Of a stretch of DNA of 64,000 nt, positions 54,032 through 63,696 are shown piece by piece. Source of the stretch: Mucilaginibacter tolerans (lineage in GTDB: Bacteria; Bacteroidota; Bacteroidia; Sphingobacteriales; Sphingobacteriaceae); assembly GCF_030519375.1 (NCBI RefSeq), contig NZ_JAUMKB010000002.1:404162-468161 (forward strand). Direction: 5' to 3'. Below the pieces are notes generated by a model. That model was not told the DNA's origin. It made no database searches and was given only the letters and a program-made list of their open reading frames with translations. Within the stretch, counting starts at the first letter, position 1; the number at the start of each line of letters is the position of its first letter. A program made the translations under genes and the position numbers.

Positions 54032-54892
54032 ATGAAAACGGTTAAGCAGGTTTCGGCGGATTTTTCAGAACAATTATCAACCATTTATGACGTCAATGAA
54101 GTCAATTCACTGTGTATGATGGTGTTAGAAAATATTGTTAATATCTCTTCTGCAAGAATAAAGGCTTTTCCGGAAACAGAGATACCAACACCTGATAATG
54201 AGATAATTGCAAACATATTAACACGTTTGGCTACTGGCGAACCAATCCAATACATATTAGGTCATACAGAATTTTATGGACTCACTTTCAAAGTAAATCC
54301 GTCGGTACTGATACCCCGGCCGGAGACGGAAGAATTGGTAGACTGGATCATTTCATCAGTCGGCGGTTCTGAATTGGCATTTGGCAAGTTTTTGGATATT
54401 GGCACCGGTAGCGGTTGTATCCCCATCAGCCTGAAGAAAAACCTGCGTGGGGCCGAGGTTTCTGCAATAGATATTTCACCCGAAGCTTTGCAAACAGCAA
54501 AAGAGAATGCCGAATTAAATAAAGTCGATATCAATTTTATTCAGGACGATATTCTAAACCCTGAATCCGACATCCTAAATTCGAAATTCGAAATAATAAT
54601 CAGCAATCCACCCTATGTAACCCTTGAGGATAAAAAGCTGATGCAAGCCAATGTAACGGATTTTGAACCGCACACTGCTCTGTTTGTTCCTGAAGACGAT
54701 CCGCTTATTTTTTATAAAGCAATAGCTGATTTTGCTGCTAATCATCTCGAAAAAGGCGGTATGTTATTCTTCGAAATCAATGAAAGTTATGGCAAACAAA
54801 TAGTTGAGATATTAAGTGATAAAATATTCACTGATATTGAGTTAAGAAAAGATATGAGTGGTAAAGACAGGATGGTGAAAGCAACTAAATAG
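54032..54892 (+). CDS. prmC: Release-factor glutamine methyltransferase PrmC
   Basis: A 286-residue SAM methyltransferase that methylates the GGQ glutamine of release factors. It has the PrmC N-terminal helical domain, the SAM loop LDIGTGSGCIPISL, and the catalytic SNPPYV motif. I chose the ATG at 54032 (MKTVKQV); a TTG at 54017 would add five residues with no homology. It is divergent from ribD. Just before NPPY there is an unusual repeated stretch (54540-54600). Confidence 0.95.
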   Translation: MKTVKQVSADFSEQLSTIYDVNEVNSLCMMVLENIVNISSARIKAFPETEIPTPDNEIIANILTRLATGEPIQYILGHTEFYGLTFKVNPSVLIPRPETEELVDWIISSVGGSELAFGKFLDIGTGSGCIPISLKKNLRGAEVSAIDISPEALQTAKENAELNKVDINFIQDDILNPESDILNSKFEIIISNPPYVTLEDKKLMQANVTDFEPHTALFVPEDDPLIFYKAIADFAANHLEKGGMLFFEINESYGKQIVEILSDKIFTDIELRKDMSGKDRMVKATK

Positions 54893-54917
54893 CCCCTTCA
54901 ACTCTGCCGACTGCGAA

Positions 54918-55817
54918 CTAATTGCGAGGATGATATGATATAATCGTATCCTTTAAATACTCCCGGTCCAAATGCGTGTAGATCTCTGTCGTCGTAATAC
55001 TCTCATGTCCCAGCATTTCCTGTACAGCACGCAAATCTGCACCGCCTTCAACCAAATGCGTAGCGAATGAATGACGCAAAGTGTGTGGGCTGATAGATTT
55101 CTTAATCCCCGCAGCTTCTGCCAATTGTTTGATCAGCATAAAAATATAAACCCGGCTCAATCTTGAACCTCTGCGATTCAGAAATACCATATCCTCCTCT
55201 CCTTTTTTTATTGGGATATGTACCCGATCGTGCTCTATCCAAAGTTTAAGCGCTTTTATTGCTTCACCTCCAATGGGAACCAAACGCTCCTTATTGCCTT
55301 TGCCAATTACTTTTACAAATTCTATCTCAAGATAAAGGTTAGATAGTTTAAGCTCCGTTAACTCCGATACCCGCAAACCGCAGCTATAAAGCACTTCGAT
55401 AATAGCTTTATTTCGTGTACCATCTGACTTTGACAGATCAATAGCTTCGATCAACTTGTTGATGTCCTGATAGCTTAAAGTATCAGGAAGCTTACGCATT
55501 TTTTTGGGCGATTCAAGCAATTCCGCAGGATTATTCCTGATCATATCCTCGGCCAATAGGTATTTATAAAAAGATTTGATGCCTGATAATATCCTTGCTT
55601 GCGATGAAGGGATCATACCCAGCTCATTTACCCAATTGATGAATTGGCGCAGATCATTCAGCGTAAAAGTTTCGGGTTTCAAATTATTTGCAAGGCTGTC
55701 AGCAAATTGCTGCAGTTTATCTATATCTCTGCTATAAGCTTCTATCGAGTTATCAGAAAGCCCTTTTTCCAGTTTAAGATACGCCCGAAAGCCTTTTATC
55801 GCCGATCTCCAGTCCAA
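54918..55817 (-). CDS. xerD: Tyrosine recombinase XerD
   Basis: A 299-residue site-specific recombinase that resolves chromosome dimers at dif. The catalytic set is R149 (in CGLRVSEL), K174, H245 and R248 (HTLRH), H271 (LGHES) and nucleophile Y280 (EIYTH). The N-terminal SAM-like domain and total length match XerC/XerD. Nothing else suggests a mobile element. Divergent from aroQ. Confidence 0.94.
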   Translation of the reverse strand: MDWRSAIKGFRAYLKLEKGLSDNSIEAYSRDIDKLQQFADSLANNLKPETFTLNDLRQFINWVNELGMIPSSQARILSGIKSFYKYLLAEDMIRNNPAELLESPKKMRKLPDTLSYQDINKLIEAIDLSKSDGTRNKAIIEVLYSCGLRVSELTELKLSNLYLEIEFVKVIGKGNKERLVPIGGEAIKALKLWIEHDRVHIPIKKGEEDMVFLNRRGSRLSRVYIFMLIKQLAEAAGIKKSISPHTLRHSFATHLVEGGADLRAVQEMLGHESITTTEIYTHLDREYLKDTIISYHPRN

Positions 55818-55822
55818 TTGAT

Positions 55823-55852
55823 TTTGCTTTTAATGTTTTATACTTAAGTTTG
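55823..55852 (+). promoter_or_regulatory. Consensus promoter of aroQ, probably leaderless
   Basis: TTTG (55823-55826), 18 bases, then TAAGTTTG (55845-55852), the Bacteroidota pattern. The -7 element ends only five bases before the ATG at 55858, so transcription would begin at the start codon. Confidence 0.6.
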
Positions 55853-55857
55853 GGCTA

Positions 55858-56277
55858 ATGAATATACAAATTATCAACGGTCCTAATTTAAACCTGCTTG
55901 GCGTTCGTGAAAAATCCATTTATGGCGATAGTAGTTTTGAAGACTATCTTGTCGCCCTGCGCAAACGCTATGCAAACATCACCATAAATTATTATCAAAG
56001 TAATGTGGAAGGTGAAATAATTAATAAGCTGCACGAAGTGGGTTTTAGCTGCGACGGTATTGTGATCAATGCGGGTGCCTATACGCATACCTCAGTGGCG
56101 ATTAGCGACGCTATTGCCGGTATTAAAACCCCTGTCATTGAAGTCCACATAAGCAATGTATATAAACGAGAAGAATTCCGTCATAAATCACTGCTGGCAG
56201 CTAATTGCCGTGGTGTGATAGCGGGCTTTGGAATGGACTCCTACCGCCTTGCTGTTGAGAATTTTGTTAACGGATAA
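55858..56277 (+). CDS. aroQ: 3-dehydroquinate dehydratase, type II
   Basis: A 139-residue enzyme dehydrating 3-dehydroquinate in the shikimate pathway. Active-site residues: Y22 in the flexible loop (REKSIYG), N71 (NAGAYTHTS), H97 (EVHISN) and R108. The start GPNLNLLG is typical. It is preceded by a consensus promoter adjoining the ATG. It stands alone; other aro genes are not nearby. Confidence 0.97.
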   Translation: MNIQIINGPNLNLLGVREKSIYGDSSFEDYLVALRKRYANITINYYQSNVEGEIINKLHEVGFSCDGIVINAGAYTHTSVAISDAIAGIKTPVIEVHISNVYKREEFRHKSLLAANCRGVIAGFGMDSYRLAVENFVNG

Positions 56278-56337
56278 TCATTCTGATCGTATAAAACTGA
56301 CAATAAGCCTCTGCATCCATCGTTTTTACATTATCCT

Positions 56338-58743
56338 ATGCGAAAAATAGCTAAAGCACTTCTTTTAATTGTAGTTGTTATAACCACGTTAGGCATTCAC
56401 AACAGCTTAGCCCAGGAAAAAAAGAAAAAGCCTAAAAGTTTAAGGGATACTGAAAGAAAACTTAAGCATTCGCGTGATTCGGTTTTACAAAGTCTCAACA
56501 AGGCCGATACATCCATTCATAGTCTTTTACAGCACATTGAACAATATATTTCCACTTTTAACCAGATCAATAACGACTTGGCTGACGGCCTGGACACAAT
56601 AGATGTAAGTCAAAAAATACCACGGACATACAGGAGGCTAATCAAGATACAGGAGCTTGCAAACAATAAAAAGTCGAGCACTTTGCGGTATCTTTTTGTA
56701 CTGCGTGATAACCTAGATCATATTCAGGGTAATCTGGAGGATTGGCAATCAAGTCTTGACGATGTAAATTCAAAGCTTGTCCAAAATCAACATGATATTT
56801 TAAAATGTGCAAAGGATAGTTTATTGCATGTCGTACCGCAGGACTCTGCTTTAAGGAGCGCTTTCTTCGAAAAGTTAGGCAAACTCAGGGAATTATGGCG
56901 CAAAACAGATTCAGCTAACAGAGCAAATTTATTGGCCGTAAACCTATTGCAAAACCAAGTATCTGTTGCTTATACGACTGTATTAGATGAAACCGACCAG
57001 ATAGATGCCAAAATAAAGCGCTTTGCTAACCGGGCTATGGATGGCGAGTTTGGCTTTATATGGGAAAAAAGTCCGCAATACAATGATTTAGGTTCTGCAT
57101 TAAAAGCAACTATTGACCTTAACAACACACAACTATATTACTTCATTAAAAACGGCACTGCGACACATCTGATAGGTTTATTACTTCTGATCGCTATAAC
57201 AGTATGGATATTTTATAACAGACAAAGAACACGCAAGAATAGTGATCAGCCAGATGTTATTCTTGATCACACCAATTATATTTACACAAACCCGGTGTCG
57301 GCGTCGTTATTGATAGTTACCGCGCTGGTACCCTATTTTTACGATCATCCCCCGGTATCATTTTTAGAGATCTTCTTTTTAATTTCTATTATTTTTATTC
57401 TGGTTCTTGTCAAAAAAGGCTTCCCGCAGTCAACGTTTAGCTTCCTCGTTCAATTGTTCGGCCTGACAATAATTTATGCGTTAAGCAACCTTTTAATACA
57501 AATTACAGTTGCTGATAGATTTGTCACACTGATAATAAGTATTGCGGCAATTATAATAGCCTGGTTATTTTATAAAAAAATTAAAAAAAGCGCAGAAGGC
57601 CAGCTCCCATATACACGGACTGTCGTAATAATCTTCATCTTACTGCAATTTCTGTCGCTTTTATTAAACTTAGCGGGCAGGTTCAGCTTATCTAAAATAT
57701 TAGGAATAACCGCTGTATTTAACCTGTGGATGCTTATAAGTCTGTATTTCATTATTCAGATATTAATACAAGGAATATTCCTCCAGTTTCACTCCAAAAC
57801 TGCAGAGAACACATTCATAAGCTGGATTGATTATTCTATTCTTCAAAAAAAATTCAGGAGCACTTTAAGCGCTTTTGCTGCATTATTGTGGCTTTTTTTC
57901 CTGCTGCAAAATCTGAATATTGATGATTGGGTAAGTGATTACCTTGGCGATGTATTGAACCAATCGCGAAGTATAGGCGGGGCTTCATTTACTTTTGGGG
58001 GGTTTGTAATTTTTATTATTATCATCTGGATGTCGACGTTATTGTCGAAATTAATCAGCTATTTTTATGATTTATCGGCACAACATACTACAGATCTCAG
58101 CGCCTTAAAAAAGAAAAACCGGGCCTCTACCCTTTTGATCAGAATAGGTGTCTTTACAGTTGGCTTTTTACTGGCCGTTGCAGCGTCGAACTTCCCGATA
58201 GATAAGCTTACCATTATATTTAGCGCCTTTGGTGTTGGTATCGGTTTTGGCTTGCAGAATATCGTTAACAATCTGGTGTCGGGCATGATACTGGCATTTG
58301 AAAAACCAGTTCAAATAGGTGATATAATCGAAGTAGGCAGCCACGCCGGAACAATCAAAGAGATAGGTATACGATCAAGCAAACTGGCAACAAGCGACGG
58401 CTCGGAGGTGATCATTCCCAACGGTGATTTGATATCCCAACAGGTGACCAACTGGACCTTGAGCAATACTAACCGCCGGATAGAAGTTATGGTCGTTGTT
58501 GCTTACGGGTCGGATATCGAAAAGGTGAATAAACTACTGACCGACTTGCTTGGCAATCGCGACGATATTATGAGTACACCCGGTCCATCTGTCTATGTAA
58601 ATAACATCACCGACAAATTTGTAGAGTTTAGGGCATCATTCTGGGCAGCAGATATATCTAATGCACCGGAATTAAGAAGCCGCATTTTAGCAGCTATTTA
58701 CGAATCTTTTGCTAAAGAAGGTATAAATTTGCCGACTTCGTAA
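56338..58743 (+). CDS. Mechanosensitive channel, MscS family (large, MscK/MscM-like)
   Basis: An 801-residue protein with signal peptide (to about residue 26), a long periplasmic coiled-coil domain (about 30-270), and about eleven membrane helices. The last three contain the pore helix IDKLTIIFSAFGVGIGFGLQNIVNNLVSG. The beta domain is ALQ-type: FEKPVQIGDIIEVGSHAGTIKEIG, followed by TSDGSEVIIPNG. It releases solutes on osmotic down-shock. Divergent from the GT2 gene with opposite-facing ends. Confidence 0.93.
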   Translation: MRKIAKALLLIVVVITTLGIHNSLAQEKKKKPKSLRDTERKLKHSRDSVLQSLNKADTSIHSLLQHIEQYISTFNQINNDLADGLDTIDVSQKIPRTYRRLIKIQELANNKKSSTLRYLFVLRDNLDHIQGNLEDWQSSLDDVNSKLVQNQHDILKCAKDSLLHVVPQDSALRSAFFEKLGKLRELWRKTDSANRANLLAVNLLQNQVSVAYTTVLDETDQIDAKIKRFANRAMDGEFGFIWEKSPQYNDLGSALKATIDLNNTQLYYFIKNGTATHLIGLLLLIAITVWIFYNRQRTRKNSDQPDVILDHTNYIYTNPVSASLLIVTALVPYFYDHPPVSFLEIFFLISIIFILVLVKKGFPQSTFSFLVQLFGLTIIYALSNLLIQITVADRFVTLIISIAAIIIAWLFYKKIKKSAEGQLPYTRTVVIIFILLQFLSLLLNLAGRFSLSKILGITAVFNLWMLISLYFIIQILIQGIFLQFHSKTAENTFISWIDYSILQKKFRSTLSAFAALLWLFFLLQNLNIDDWVSDYLGDVLNQSRSIGGASFTFGGFVIFIIIIWMSTLLSKLISYFYDLSAQHTTDLSALKKKNRASTLLIRIGVFTVGFLLAVAASNFPIDKLTIIFSAFGVGIGFGLQNIVNNLVSGMILAFEKPVQIGDIIEVGSHAGTIKEIGIRSSKLATSDGSEVIIPNGDLISQQVTNWTLSNTNRRIEVMVVVAYGSDIEKVNKLLTDLLGNRDDIMSTPGPSVYVNNITDKFVEFRASFWAADISNAPELRSRILAAIYESFAKEGINLPTS

Positions 58744-58752
58744 AGCAGGATT

Positions 58753-59784
58753 TTAGTAAAAATCCTTCGGATCAAGTGCTGAAAAGGAATGCTTCTTTTT
58801 CATAAAGAAGTCCCAAACGATACTGCGTTTGTACATACCCTTCAGATCGGGCAGATTGCTTCTTTTAGTTCTGGGACCACCACCTTTAAATATCTGCACT
58901 ATAAAATTCTGATGTGCACGGCTCACGGCCCACGCATCCTTGCGTTTGCCTTCATTCAGAAAGCGGATAATGGCCAGCAGGTCCATCCAGAAACGGATGC
59001 CTATAATGAACAGGCCGCGCCAAAAGGAAAGATTATTTCTGAGCAACAATAGATTATTTCGGAAATTCAAGAAGGTTTTAAATGGATTCTCTGTGTTTAA
59101 TGTTCCCCCACCCACGTGGTAGACTTCTGATTGTGCACAGTACATTACTTTATAGCCCATGTTCTTCAATCGCCAGCATAGGTCTATTTCTTCCATGTGG
59201 GCGAAAAAACGTTCGTCGAAACCGCTTGCTGCTACCCAATATTGTTTTTTAACAAACATTGCTGCACCTGTAGCCCAAAAAACCTCACCTGATTGCTGGT
59301 ATTGGCCCTTGTCCTCCTCTATTTCATAAAACATACGCCCACGGCAGAAGGGATAGCCATATTTATCAATAAAACCACCAGCAGCTCCCGCGTGTTCAAA
59401 GTGATCTTTTTGTGCAAAGGCCCTGATCTTGGGTGCAGCAGCAGCAATCAGTGGATCGCTTTCCATGAGTTCGATAACAGGCTCTATCCATCCGGCAGGC
59501 ACTTCTACATCCGAATTGAGAAGGATAAAATAATCAGCTTCTACCCTCTCCAATACACGGTTATATCCGCCGGTAAAACCATAGTTTTTATCATTTTGAA
59601 TGATTTTGACACCGGGAAAATTTTCCTTGAGAAAATCAACAGAGCCGTCAGTAGAACCATTATCACCAACTACAATATCCAGATTTGGCCAGGTTGACGC
59701 CATTACAGAAGGCAGAAATTCGCGGAGATATTTTAACCCGTTCCAGTTTAATATTACGATGGCAACTTTAGGCGTACTTGTCAT
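58753..59784 (-). CDS. Glycosyltransferase family 2 (rhamnosyltransferase-like)
   Basis: A 343-residue GT-A enzyme. N-terminal VAIVILNWNGLKYLREFLPS, GDNGSTDGSVDFL, and the acceptor loop LLNSDVEVPAGWIEP carry the DxD-like donor site. The C-terminal domain (GGTLNTENPFKTFLNFRNNLLLLRNNL) is typical of WbbL-type enzymes that add rhamnose or similar sugars to lipid carriers. It is separated from the EPS cluster by nearly 40 kb. Following the LpxL gene on the same strand, it may act on lipopolysaccharide. Confidence 0.92.
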   Translation of the reverse strand: MTSTPKVAIVILNWNGLKYLREFLPSVMASTWPNLDIVVGDNGSTDGSVDFLKENFPGVKIIQNDKNYGFTGGYNRVLERVEADYFILLNSDVEVPAGWIEPVIELMESDPLIAAAAPKIRAFAQKDHFEHAGAAGGFIDKYGYPFCRGRMFYEIEEDKGQYQQSGEVFWATGAAMFVKKQYWVAASGFDERFFAHMEEIDLCWRLKNMGYKVMYCAQSEVYHVGGGTLNTENPFKTFLNFRNNLLLLRNNLSFWRGLFIIGIRFWMDLLAIIRFLNEGKRKDAWAVSRAHQNFIVQIFKGGGPRTKRSNLPDLKGMYKRSIVWDFFMKKKHSFSALDPKDFY

Positions 59785-59882
59785 TCAATAATTGTGGTTG
59801 GCTATGGTTGAAAATTATGGGTTCATAGCGCCTGCAATTCTACAATTTTTTGGGCAGATAATCTATGATCAGCTTCCATAAA

Positions 59883-60779
59883 CTAGTCTACTATCGCATT
59901 CTCGATCTCTTCCGGTTTAAATTTCCATCTGCGATGCGACCATAGCCAGTATTCGGGCTCTTCCCTTATCACATTCTCCAAATATTTCACATGGGCTTTG
60001 GTAATCTCATATGGCGCTGATTCTTTTGCGTCTTCAATTAGTGGAACTACAGTATAAGTATAATAACCGCGTTTTACCTTCCGCATGTCACAAAAATAGA
60101 CTAGGCAATCAAACGATTTTGCCATCTTTTCCAGGCCTAAAAACACAGGGGTTGGTTGATTCAGGAATGTGGTAAAATAGGTCGATTCATGCCTCACCGG
60201 GGTTTGATCACCCAAAAGCACCGTAATAAAAGGTTCATTCTTTAATTCAACCATTTTTCGCAGCACTAGTTTCATCGCCACAGGAATACCCCTGAAACGC
60301 GACCGGGTTTTTATAAAGAATTGGTCGAATATCTTATTGGACAACGGTTTATAAACGATCATGAATTTCTTATCTGTAATGGAGGTGATACTCAATGCCA
60401 ACAGCTCCCAGTTACAATAATGCCCGGCAACACCTACTAATTTCCGATCGCTGTCCAACAGTTTTTTAACGACATCTGGGTTTGTAGGTTTTACACGTTT
60501 AGCTAACTGCACCGGACTAATGCTGATAGTTTTGACTGTTTCGACTACCAGGTCACAAAAATGATGATAAAACTTCTGCTCAATATCTTTACGTTCTGGT
60601 ATAGTTTTTTCAGGGAAGGCACTGGCAAGATTTTGTTGAACGACTTTTTTGCGATACCCGACGATGTAATAAACGAGGACAAAAAGCAGATCGGAAATGA
60701 GGTACAAAAACCAAAAGGGCATCAGCGATAACAGGTACAAAAAGAATATACCTATGTACGAAAGCCCTTTTTTTATCAT
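59883..60779 (-). CDS. Lipid A biosynthesis acyltransferase (LpxL/HtrB type)
   Basis: A 298-residue membrane acyltransferase adding secondary acyl chains to lipid A. The H-x4-E catalytic motif is H-Y-C-N-W-E, followed by the KPLSNKIFD block. The end motif PEYWLWSHRRWK is typical. I chose the ATG at 60779 (MIKKGLSYIG), where the membrane segment begins; the frame is open to 60923 but that extension would overlap the start of the divergent WbqC gene. Confidence 0.93.
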   Translation of the reverse strand: MIKKGLSYIGIFFLYLLSLMPFWFLYLISDLLFVLVYYIVGYRKKVVQQNLASAFPEKTIPERKDIEQKFYHHFCDLVVETVKTISISPVQLAKRVKPTNPDVVKKLLDSDRKLVGVAGHYCNWELLALSITSITDKKFMIVYKPLSNKIFDQFFIKTRSRFRGIPVAMKLVLRKMVELKNEPFITVLLGDQTPVRHESTYFTTFLNQPTPVFLGLEKMAKSFDCLVYFCDMRKVKRGYYTYTVVPLIEDAKESAPYEITKAHVKYLENVIREEPEYWLWSHRRWKFKPEEIENAIVD

Positions 60780-60815
60780 TATTTTATCCGATTTTTGAAC
60801 ACAAACATAGAATAT

Positions 60816-61427
60816 ATGATCGAAAAAGGCGCTGTACTGCCCATGTTTTATCTGCCCCCGGTTGAATATTTTGCTCAACTTAACAAGTATAATCCTGATT
60901 TTGTGATCGAAAAGTACGAGCATTTTCCTAAGCAGACCTATCGCAACCGGGCTAATATCTATTCTCCTGATGGGACACTCACGCTTGTTGTTCCGGTTGT
61001 AAAAGGTTCAAAAGTGCACACGCCAGTAAAAGACGTTAAGATAAGCTATGATTTCCAGTGGCAACGTTTGCACTGGATGAGCCTGCAGGGCTGTTACCGC
61101 CGTTCAGCTTATTTTGAATACTATGAAGATGAGTTCGCGCTTTTTTATGAAAAGAAAGAAACCTTTTTGTTCGATTATAACGACCAATTACTTCAGCTTA
61201 CCCTGAAGCTATTAAAGATAAAGGCAACCGTTAATTATACTGAATCCTACGAGGCTGAATATTCTGCCTTAGCAGACTTTAGACAAACAATTCACCCAAA
61301 GAAAGAGTCTGGCTTTCAGCAGAAGCCTTATTTTCAGGTTTTCGAGGAAAGACATGGCTTCATAAAAAACCTGAGTATAGTCGACCTGTTATTTAACCAG
61401 GGGCCACAATCCATAAATTATTTGTAA
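60816..61427 (+). CDS. WbqC-family protein
   Basis: A 203-residue protein of the WbqC family, which is found in O-antigen and other sugar loci. It starts MIEKGAVLPMFYLPPVEYF, with YEHFPKQTYRNRANI and QRLHWMSLQGCYRRSAYFEYY. Family members are proposed to transfer glycine or an aminoacyl group to a sugar or cofactor, but no reaction is proven here. The ATG at 60816 is preferred over the TTG at 60795. The stop overlaps the corA start (TAATG). Confidence 0.85.
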   Translation: MIEKGAVLPMFYLPPVEYFAQLNKYNPDFVIEKYEHFPKQTYRNRANIYSPDGTLTLVVPVVKGSKVHTPVKDVKISYDFQWQRLHWMSLQGCYRRSAYFEYYEDEFALFYEKKETFLFDYNDQLLQLTLKLLKIKATVNYTESYEAEYSALADFRQTIHPKKESGFQQKPYFQVFEERHGFIKNLSIVDLLFNQGPQSINYL

Positions 61428-62554
61428 TGAACAGCCAAATCAAACGCATCCGTTATAAAGTCCGCAGGCAACCAGTTGAAGTTGGCGCCAAACCGGGTTC
61501 AATCAATATACCTGAAGGAGCGCTAAAGCCCATCATCATGGTTTACAGCTATAATGAGCATGAGCTGGTAAGCTCTGAAGGTAAAAGTATGCAGGTGATT
61601 CTATCCCAATTTAAAAAATGCTGTGAACACTCCCATTGGATACAAATAAAAGGCCTGGGCGATTTAAAGCTGATGGAGGAGATCGGCACCCATTTAGGCA
61701 TCAATCCATTGGTACTTGAAGACATTGTAAATACCCATCAACGCCCAAAATTTGATGAATATGATGATTACGTTTTCTGTACCAGTCGTATCATCAACTT
61801 TAATAAAGACCATGAGCTGGTTAATTGCCAGTTTTCAGCATTAATAAAGGAGAACATTATCGTCAGTTTTGAAGAAACACACGACGAATATTTTGAAGCT
61901 GTGAAAGCGCGTTTAAAAGCCGGGAAAGGTGCTATACGCACCGCCGGGCCAGGTTATATGTGTTATGCACTTACGGATACCATCCTTGATAATTACTTTG
62001 TATTACTGGCTAAAGCCGGCGACATGCTTGATGAGATAGAAGACCGTTTATATACCAATGCCGATAAAAGCGTGATGTATAATTCACAAGCGATGAAAAG
62101 GATACTGATCATTATGCGTCGCGCTAGTTGGCCCGAACGGGATAAGATCAATGAGATGATCCGTACTGATAATCCACTGATCTTGCCTGAGGTAAAAGTT
62201 TACCTGCGCGATGCCTACGACCACTGCATCCAGATAATGGACCTGGTAGAAAACTATAAGGAAATCACCTCAAGTATTATCGATCTGTATCTTTCAATGG
62301 TGAGCAACCGCATGAATGAGATCATGAAGGTGCTGACCATTATTTCAGTAATATTTATTCCGTTAACCTTCGTGGCAGGTATCTACGGAATGAACTTTGC
62401 CCGTGTAGATCCTGTCACCAATAAAGTGATGCCCGGCAATATGCCTGAACTATATTCGTCGCATGGTTATGTATACGCCCTGTTGGGAATGTTCATTATT
62501 GCAGTGATACAAGTCGTCATTTTTTGGAAAAAAGGTTGGTTTAGTAAGTTGTAG
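61427..62554 (+). CDS. corA: Magnesium/cobalt transporter CorA
   Basis: A 375-residue CorA. The cytoplasmic funnel domain runs to about 310, then two membrane helices with the GMN motif (YGMNFARVD) between them. It shares a TAATG overlap with WbqC, suggesting translational coupling. With MgtE about 11 kb away, the cell has at least two Mg2+ systems. A hairpin at 62561-62613 follows. Confidence 0.96.
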   Translation: MNSQIKRIRYKVRRQPVEVGAKPGSINIPEGALKPIIMVYSYNEHELVSSEGKSMQVILSQFKKCCEHSHWIQIKGLGDLKLMEEIGTHLGINPLVLEDIVNTHQRPKFDEYDDYVFCTSRIINFNKDHELVNCQFSALIKENIIVSFEETHDEYFEAVKARLKAGKGAIRTAGPGYMCYALTDTILDNYFVLLAKAGDMLDEIEDRLYTNADKSVMYNSQAMKRILIIMRRASWPERDKINEMIRTDNPLILPEVKVYLRDAYDHCIQIMDLVENYKEITSSIIDLYLSMVSNRMNEIMKVLTIISVIFIPLTFVAGIYGMNFARVDPVTNKVMPGNMPELYSSHGYVYALLGMFIIAVIQVVIFWKKGWFSKL

Positions 62555-62560
62555 CCGAAT

Positions 62561-62613
62561 GGTTGTAATGGTTGAAGTAGTGTAATTTATCAAAAACTTC
62601 AACCAATACAACC
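62561..62613. terminator. Bidirectional hairpin between corA and msrA
   Basis: GGTTGTAATGGTTGAAG (62561-62577) and its near-exact complement (62597-62613, one mismatch) surround a 19-base loop. It lies between the convergent stops of corA (62554) and msrA (62621). The arms are built of repeated GGTTG units. Confidence 0.7.
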
Positions 62614-62620
62614 CAACTAC

Positions 62621-63268
62621 TTACTTCTGGAACTCAGGTTTCAACTCAGTATGCATCGCTTTCCTGAATTTCATTACTTTAGGCTCAGATACGCTCCCGA
62701 TGTATGGATTATCGCCATGCAGGCGATAATAACCCTGATGATATTTTTCGGCCGGATAAAAAGCCTTGAACGGAACCACTTGGGTAACAATTGGATCGTT
62801 ATAATGCTTGGTAGCATTTACTTCTTTTATAAGGTTCAATAAAATTTCACGTTCCTCAGGAGTACGGTAAAACGCGATTGAACGATAATCAGTCCCTTGA
62901 TCAGGCCCCTGGCGGTTTAATTCGGTTGGGTCATGAGCAAAAAAGAAGGATTTAGCGATAGTTGCATAGCTGATCACTTTAGGATCATAATAGATCTGTA
63001 CTACTTCGGCATGGCCTGTGGTTTGTGTACCTACTTCCTCATAAGTCGGATTGACTTTGGTACCACCTGCATAACCGGAAACTACTTTGCTTACGCCTTT
63101 GAGCTCGGACATTGCTTCACTCATACTCCAGAAACAGCCGCCGCCAAACGTCGCAACACTTTCGCCTGGTTTAGGTTGAGGAACAGCAGCAAAATCACTT
63201 CTGCCCTGACCGTTAGCACATCCGAAAAATAATAGTACGGACGCGAGATATAACACAATCTTTTTCAT
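62621..63268 (-). CDS. msrA: Peptide-methionine (S)-S-oxide reductase MsrA, lipoprotein form
   Basis: A 215-residue enzyme reducing methionine sulfoxide. The lipoprotein signal ends FFGCANG (C17), and the catalytic cysteine is C45 in GGGCFWSM. The usual GCFWG is GCFWS here. GYAGGTKVNPTYEEV, GHAEVVQIYYDP and the FFAHDPTELNRQGPDQGTDYRS block are typical. No MsrB domain or gene is attached. It probably repairs envelope proteins. Confidence 0.95.
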   Translation of the reverse strand: MKKIVLYLASVLLFFGCANGQGRSDFAAVPQPKPGESVATFGGGCFWSMSEAMSELKGVSKVVSGYAGGTKVNPTYEEVGTQTTGHAEVVQIYYDPKVISYATIAKSFFFAHDPTELNRQGPDQGTDYRSIAFYRTPEEREILLNLIKEVNATKHYNDPIVTQVVPFKAFYPAEKYHQGYYRLHGDNPYIGSVSEPKVMKFRKAMHTELKPEFQK

Positions 63269-63359
63269 TTACTATAGAATTTATGGTTGTTATTTGAATC
63301 AACATACGCAATCATAAAATGCGCGGTTGTTTATGTTTGTCGTAAATAAGTCATATCCC

Positions 63360-63602
63360 TTACATCTGTTTTTGGTTAGCTGTTTTAACCAGGTAAAATA
63401 TATTGCCAAGCCCGTTGATCTTTATCTCATAAACACTTGATAACAACATTCCCATTTTGCCCGGCGGAAAACCTTTATTCTTCAGCCATTCAAGGTAATA
63501 CACCGGCAGATCGCATAAGAATGTGCCCTTATATTTTCCAAAAGGCATTTTAGTATTTACAAGATCGGTTAATATTTTCGGATCAGGGGTAATATTTTCC
63601 AT
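63360..63602 (-). CDS. DUF3820 family protein
   Basis: An 80-residue protein with the family core MPFGKYKGTFLCDLPVYYLEWLKNKGFPPGKMG, seen in DUF3820 members (sometimes named putative quorum-sensing regulated factor). It has no signal or membrane segment. Function unknown. It lies 91 bases upstream of msrA on the same strand. Confidence 0.85.
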   Translation of the reverse strand: MENITPDPKILTDLVNTKMPFGKYKGTFLCDLPVYYLEWLKNKGFPPGKMGMLLSSVYEIKINGLGNIFYLVKTANQKQM

Positions 63603-63696
63603 GATGTAAAATTAGCATTAGTGCCCAATGTTCAGTCAATGAAAAAACATAAAACACATGCATCCGGCAGGCGTTGTAATAATAAATCTGAATACT

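Noticed and set aside
54918..55817. Phage-type integrase and attachment site
   Set aside because: Length, motifs and housekeeping neighbours fit XerD; no direct repeats or phage genes nearby.
62621..63268. MsrA-MsrB fusion
   Set aside because: The C-terminus ends after the MsrA fold; no MsrB motif follows.
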